Assembly (NCBI GenBank): GCA_900755985.1 | Contig: CAAEIL010000119.1 | Location: 1-16,364 of the forward strand | DNA length: 16,364 bases | Direction of reading: 5' to 3' | From: Bacteroidales bacterium | GTDB taxonomy: Bacteria; Bacteroidota; Bacteroidia; Bacteroidales; Muribaculaceae | Part shown: in pieces, positions 15,487-16,364 of the stretch | How the letters are laid out: each line of letters opens with the position of its first letter | How positions within the stretch are numbered: the first letter of the stretch is position 1 | Notes under the pieces: generated by a model | Seen by the model: the letters and a program-made list of their open reading frames with translations, nothing else | Told to the model about the DNA's origin: nothing | Databases searched by the model: none | Position numbers and translations under genes: made by a program

Positions 15487-16077
15487 CTATTGCCGTATTA
15501 TAACGAAAGTGCCGTCTTCGCCAAGACGCATTACCGACGAAGGCTTTGCTTTGGAATAATCCTCACGCCGCCACAAACATACATAATCGGCAGCGTCGAG
15601 GACAGTCGGGTCGATTTCGGTAAAATTCTGCGGGGTAGGGTACCCGCTAATATTTGCCGATGTTGAGACTATGGGAGCGCCGAGCCGTCGGCAAAGTTCA
15701 GCCGAGAAAGTGTCACGAGTCACACGTACGCCAAGAGTACCGTCACTGCCAATAAGTTCGGGAGCAACATTTATGCCTTTGTCGTATACTATCGTAGTTG
15801 GCTTCTCGGAATATTCAATTATACTATAGGCAACGTCCGGTATACCGCATACAGTACGCTCGAGCATTGTCAGATCGCTGACAAGTGTGATCATAGCCTT
15901 ATTGTCAGCGCGTTGTTTCACTTTATATATACGTTTTACAGCTTCGCTGTTGCGAGCGTCGCATCCTATCCCCCAAACGGTATCGGTGGGATATATTATG
16001 ATACCCCCGCGTCTGAGAACCTCGACGGCTTGCCGAAGATCATCACGCTGAGAGTTATCTTGGTTCGTTTCTTGCAT
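15487..16077 (-). CDS. tsaC: L-threonylcarbamoyladenylate synthase (TsaC/YrdC family)
   Basis: Makes threonylcarbamoyl-AMP from threonine, bicarbonate and ATP, the first step of the t6A modification at position 37 of ANN-decoding tRNAs; cytoplasmic and normally essential. The YrdC domain fills the protein: YPTDTVWGIGCDA near residue 30, then the KVKQRADNKAM stretch with the conserved Lys and Arg that bind ATP, and STSANISGYPTP near 140. At 196 aa it is the short TsaC form without the C-terminal Sua5 domain. It is first of a tight three-gene leftward cluster. A -7 box match 65 nt upstream suggests its own promoter. The ATG at 16077 lies about 20 residues before the core domain, which is acceptable. 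Confidence 0.93.
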   Translation of the reverse strand: MQETNQDNSQRDDLRQAVEVLRRGGIIIYPTDTVWGIGCDARNSEAVKRIYKVKQRADNKAMITLVSDLTMLERTVCGIPDVAYSIIEYSEKPTTIVYDKGINVAPELIGSDGTLGVRVTRDTFSAELCRRLGAPIVSTSANISGYPTPQNFTEIDPTVLDAADYVCLWRREDYSKAKPSSVMRLGEDGTFVIIRQ

Positions 16078-16141
16078 GAATTAGTTAGATTGCATAATCC
16101 TTAAGCTGACACCCAAAATCATCATGGGGCAGTCCGGACTA

Positions 16142-16149
16142 CAAAGGTA
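16142..16149 (-). promoter_or_regulatory. Bacteroidetes-type -7 box for the tsaC operon
   Basis: Read leftward it is TACCTTTG, a full TAnnTTTG match, 65 nt upstream of the tsaC ATG. A 10-bp palindrome AGTCCGGACT (16131-16140) lies immediately downstream at the expected transcription start. No clear -33 TTTG is present at the usual spacing. Confidence 0.55.
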
Positions 16150-16297
16150 CATAAAAATTCGTGAGATATTTTATGCCAGTAAAATAAAAAACAAGAATGA
16201 TTTTCCCTTTGTACGGCTTTTTGGGGCAAATCTCACTTTCTGGTATTGGTATAAAGACCTTTAATCTATAAAATCCTTCAAAAAAGCGTAATATCCT

Positions 16298-16337
16298 AAG
16301 AGCCGAGACGAAAATGTCGCCTCGGCTCTTGATTTTT
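16298..16337 (+). terminator. Terminator-like hairpin near the right edge
   Basis: AAGAGCCGAG (16298-16307) pairs perfectly with CTCGGCTCTT (16321-16330); CGA/TCG can pair within the loop, and GATTTTT follows on the plus strand. No rightward gene precedes it in the 220 nt after tsaC. It may serve a leftward gene beyond the edge (a run of six T on that strand comes about 15 nt later), or end a small rightward RNA. Confidence 0.65.
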
Positions 16338-16364
16338 AGGCGATAATTTTGTCATGTCAAATAT

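Noticed and set aside
1..16364. CRISPR arrays, tRNA/rRNA genes, insertion sequences, defence or toxin-antitoxin modules
   Set aside because: No regularly spaced repeats, tRNA-like cloverleaf, transposase motifs or paired small genes were seen on either strand.

Overview
The window looks like chromosomal DNA from a Bacteroidota bacterium, most likely of the order Bacteroidales. A gut lineage such as Muribaculaceae is my guess from overall similarity, not something the sequence proves. The reasons are: start codons without a clear Shine-Dalgarno sequence; two good matches to the Bacteroidetes -7 box TAnnTTTG in front of minus-strand genes; an SPII lipoprotein with an acidic stretch after the cysteine; and gene types common in this order (two-CBM20 4-alpha-glucanotransferase, SLC45-type sugar transporter, Pif1-like helicase with HRDC domain, Eis-like acetyltransferase). 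There are no mobile elements, tRNA or rRNA genes, and no CRISPR array.

Layout. Positions 1-362 hold a short leader region with nested inverted repeats and a possible truncated minus-strand gene running off the left edge. Rightward genes follow: malQ (363-3038, with a strong terminator), an SPFH/stomatin-like membrane protein (3165-4067) and a Pif1-like helicase with C-terminal HRDC domain (4236-6362). A strong hairpin at 6464-6503 separates this block from a leftward block: nfo (8462-9325) then an SLC45-like MFS transporter (6527-8389), and further upstream a small lipoprotein (9825-10325) and a zinc-ribbon Nudix hydrolase (10458-10961). The Nudix gene diverges from an Eis-like GNAT acetyltransferase (11065-12117). 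The GNAT gene converges on a leftward operon of tsaC (15487-16077), a polyprenyl-phosphate sugar-1-phosphate transferase (14046-15479) and a ClC chloride channel/transporter with CBS domains (12202-14007).

How the genes relate. MalQ and the MFS transporter could both serve use of maltose or other alpha-glucans, but they lie on opposite strands and are not an operon. The tsaC-transferase-ClC cluster is tight (7 nt and 38 nt gaps) and is probably co-transcribed, although the functions (tRNA modification, glycan initiation, anion transport) have no obvious link. The rest are housekeeping or repair genes.

I found no clearly new multi-gene system. The best leads are sequence-level oddities in known families: an endonuclease IV with all nine metal ligands but a rewritten DNA-probing loop; a ClC protein with the gating glutamate but a channel-like valine at the proton-glutamate position; an MFS sugar transporter with an extra periplasmic domain of about 165 residues; and a possible structured leader upstream of malQ.
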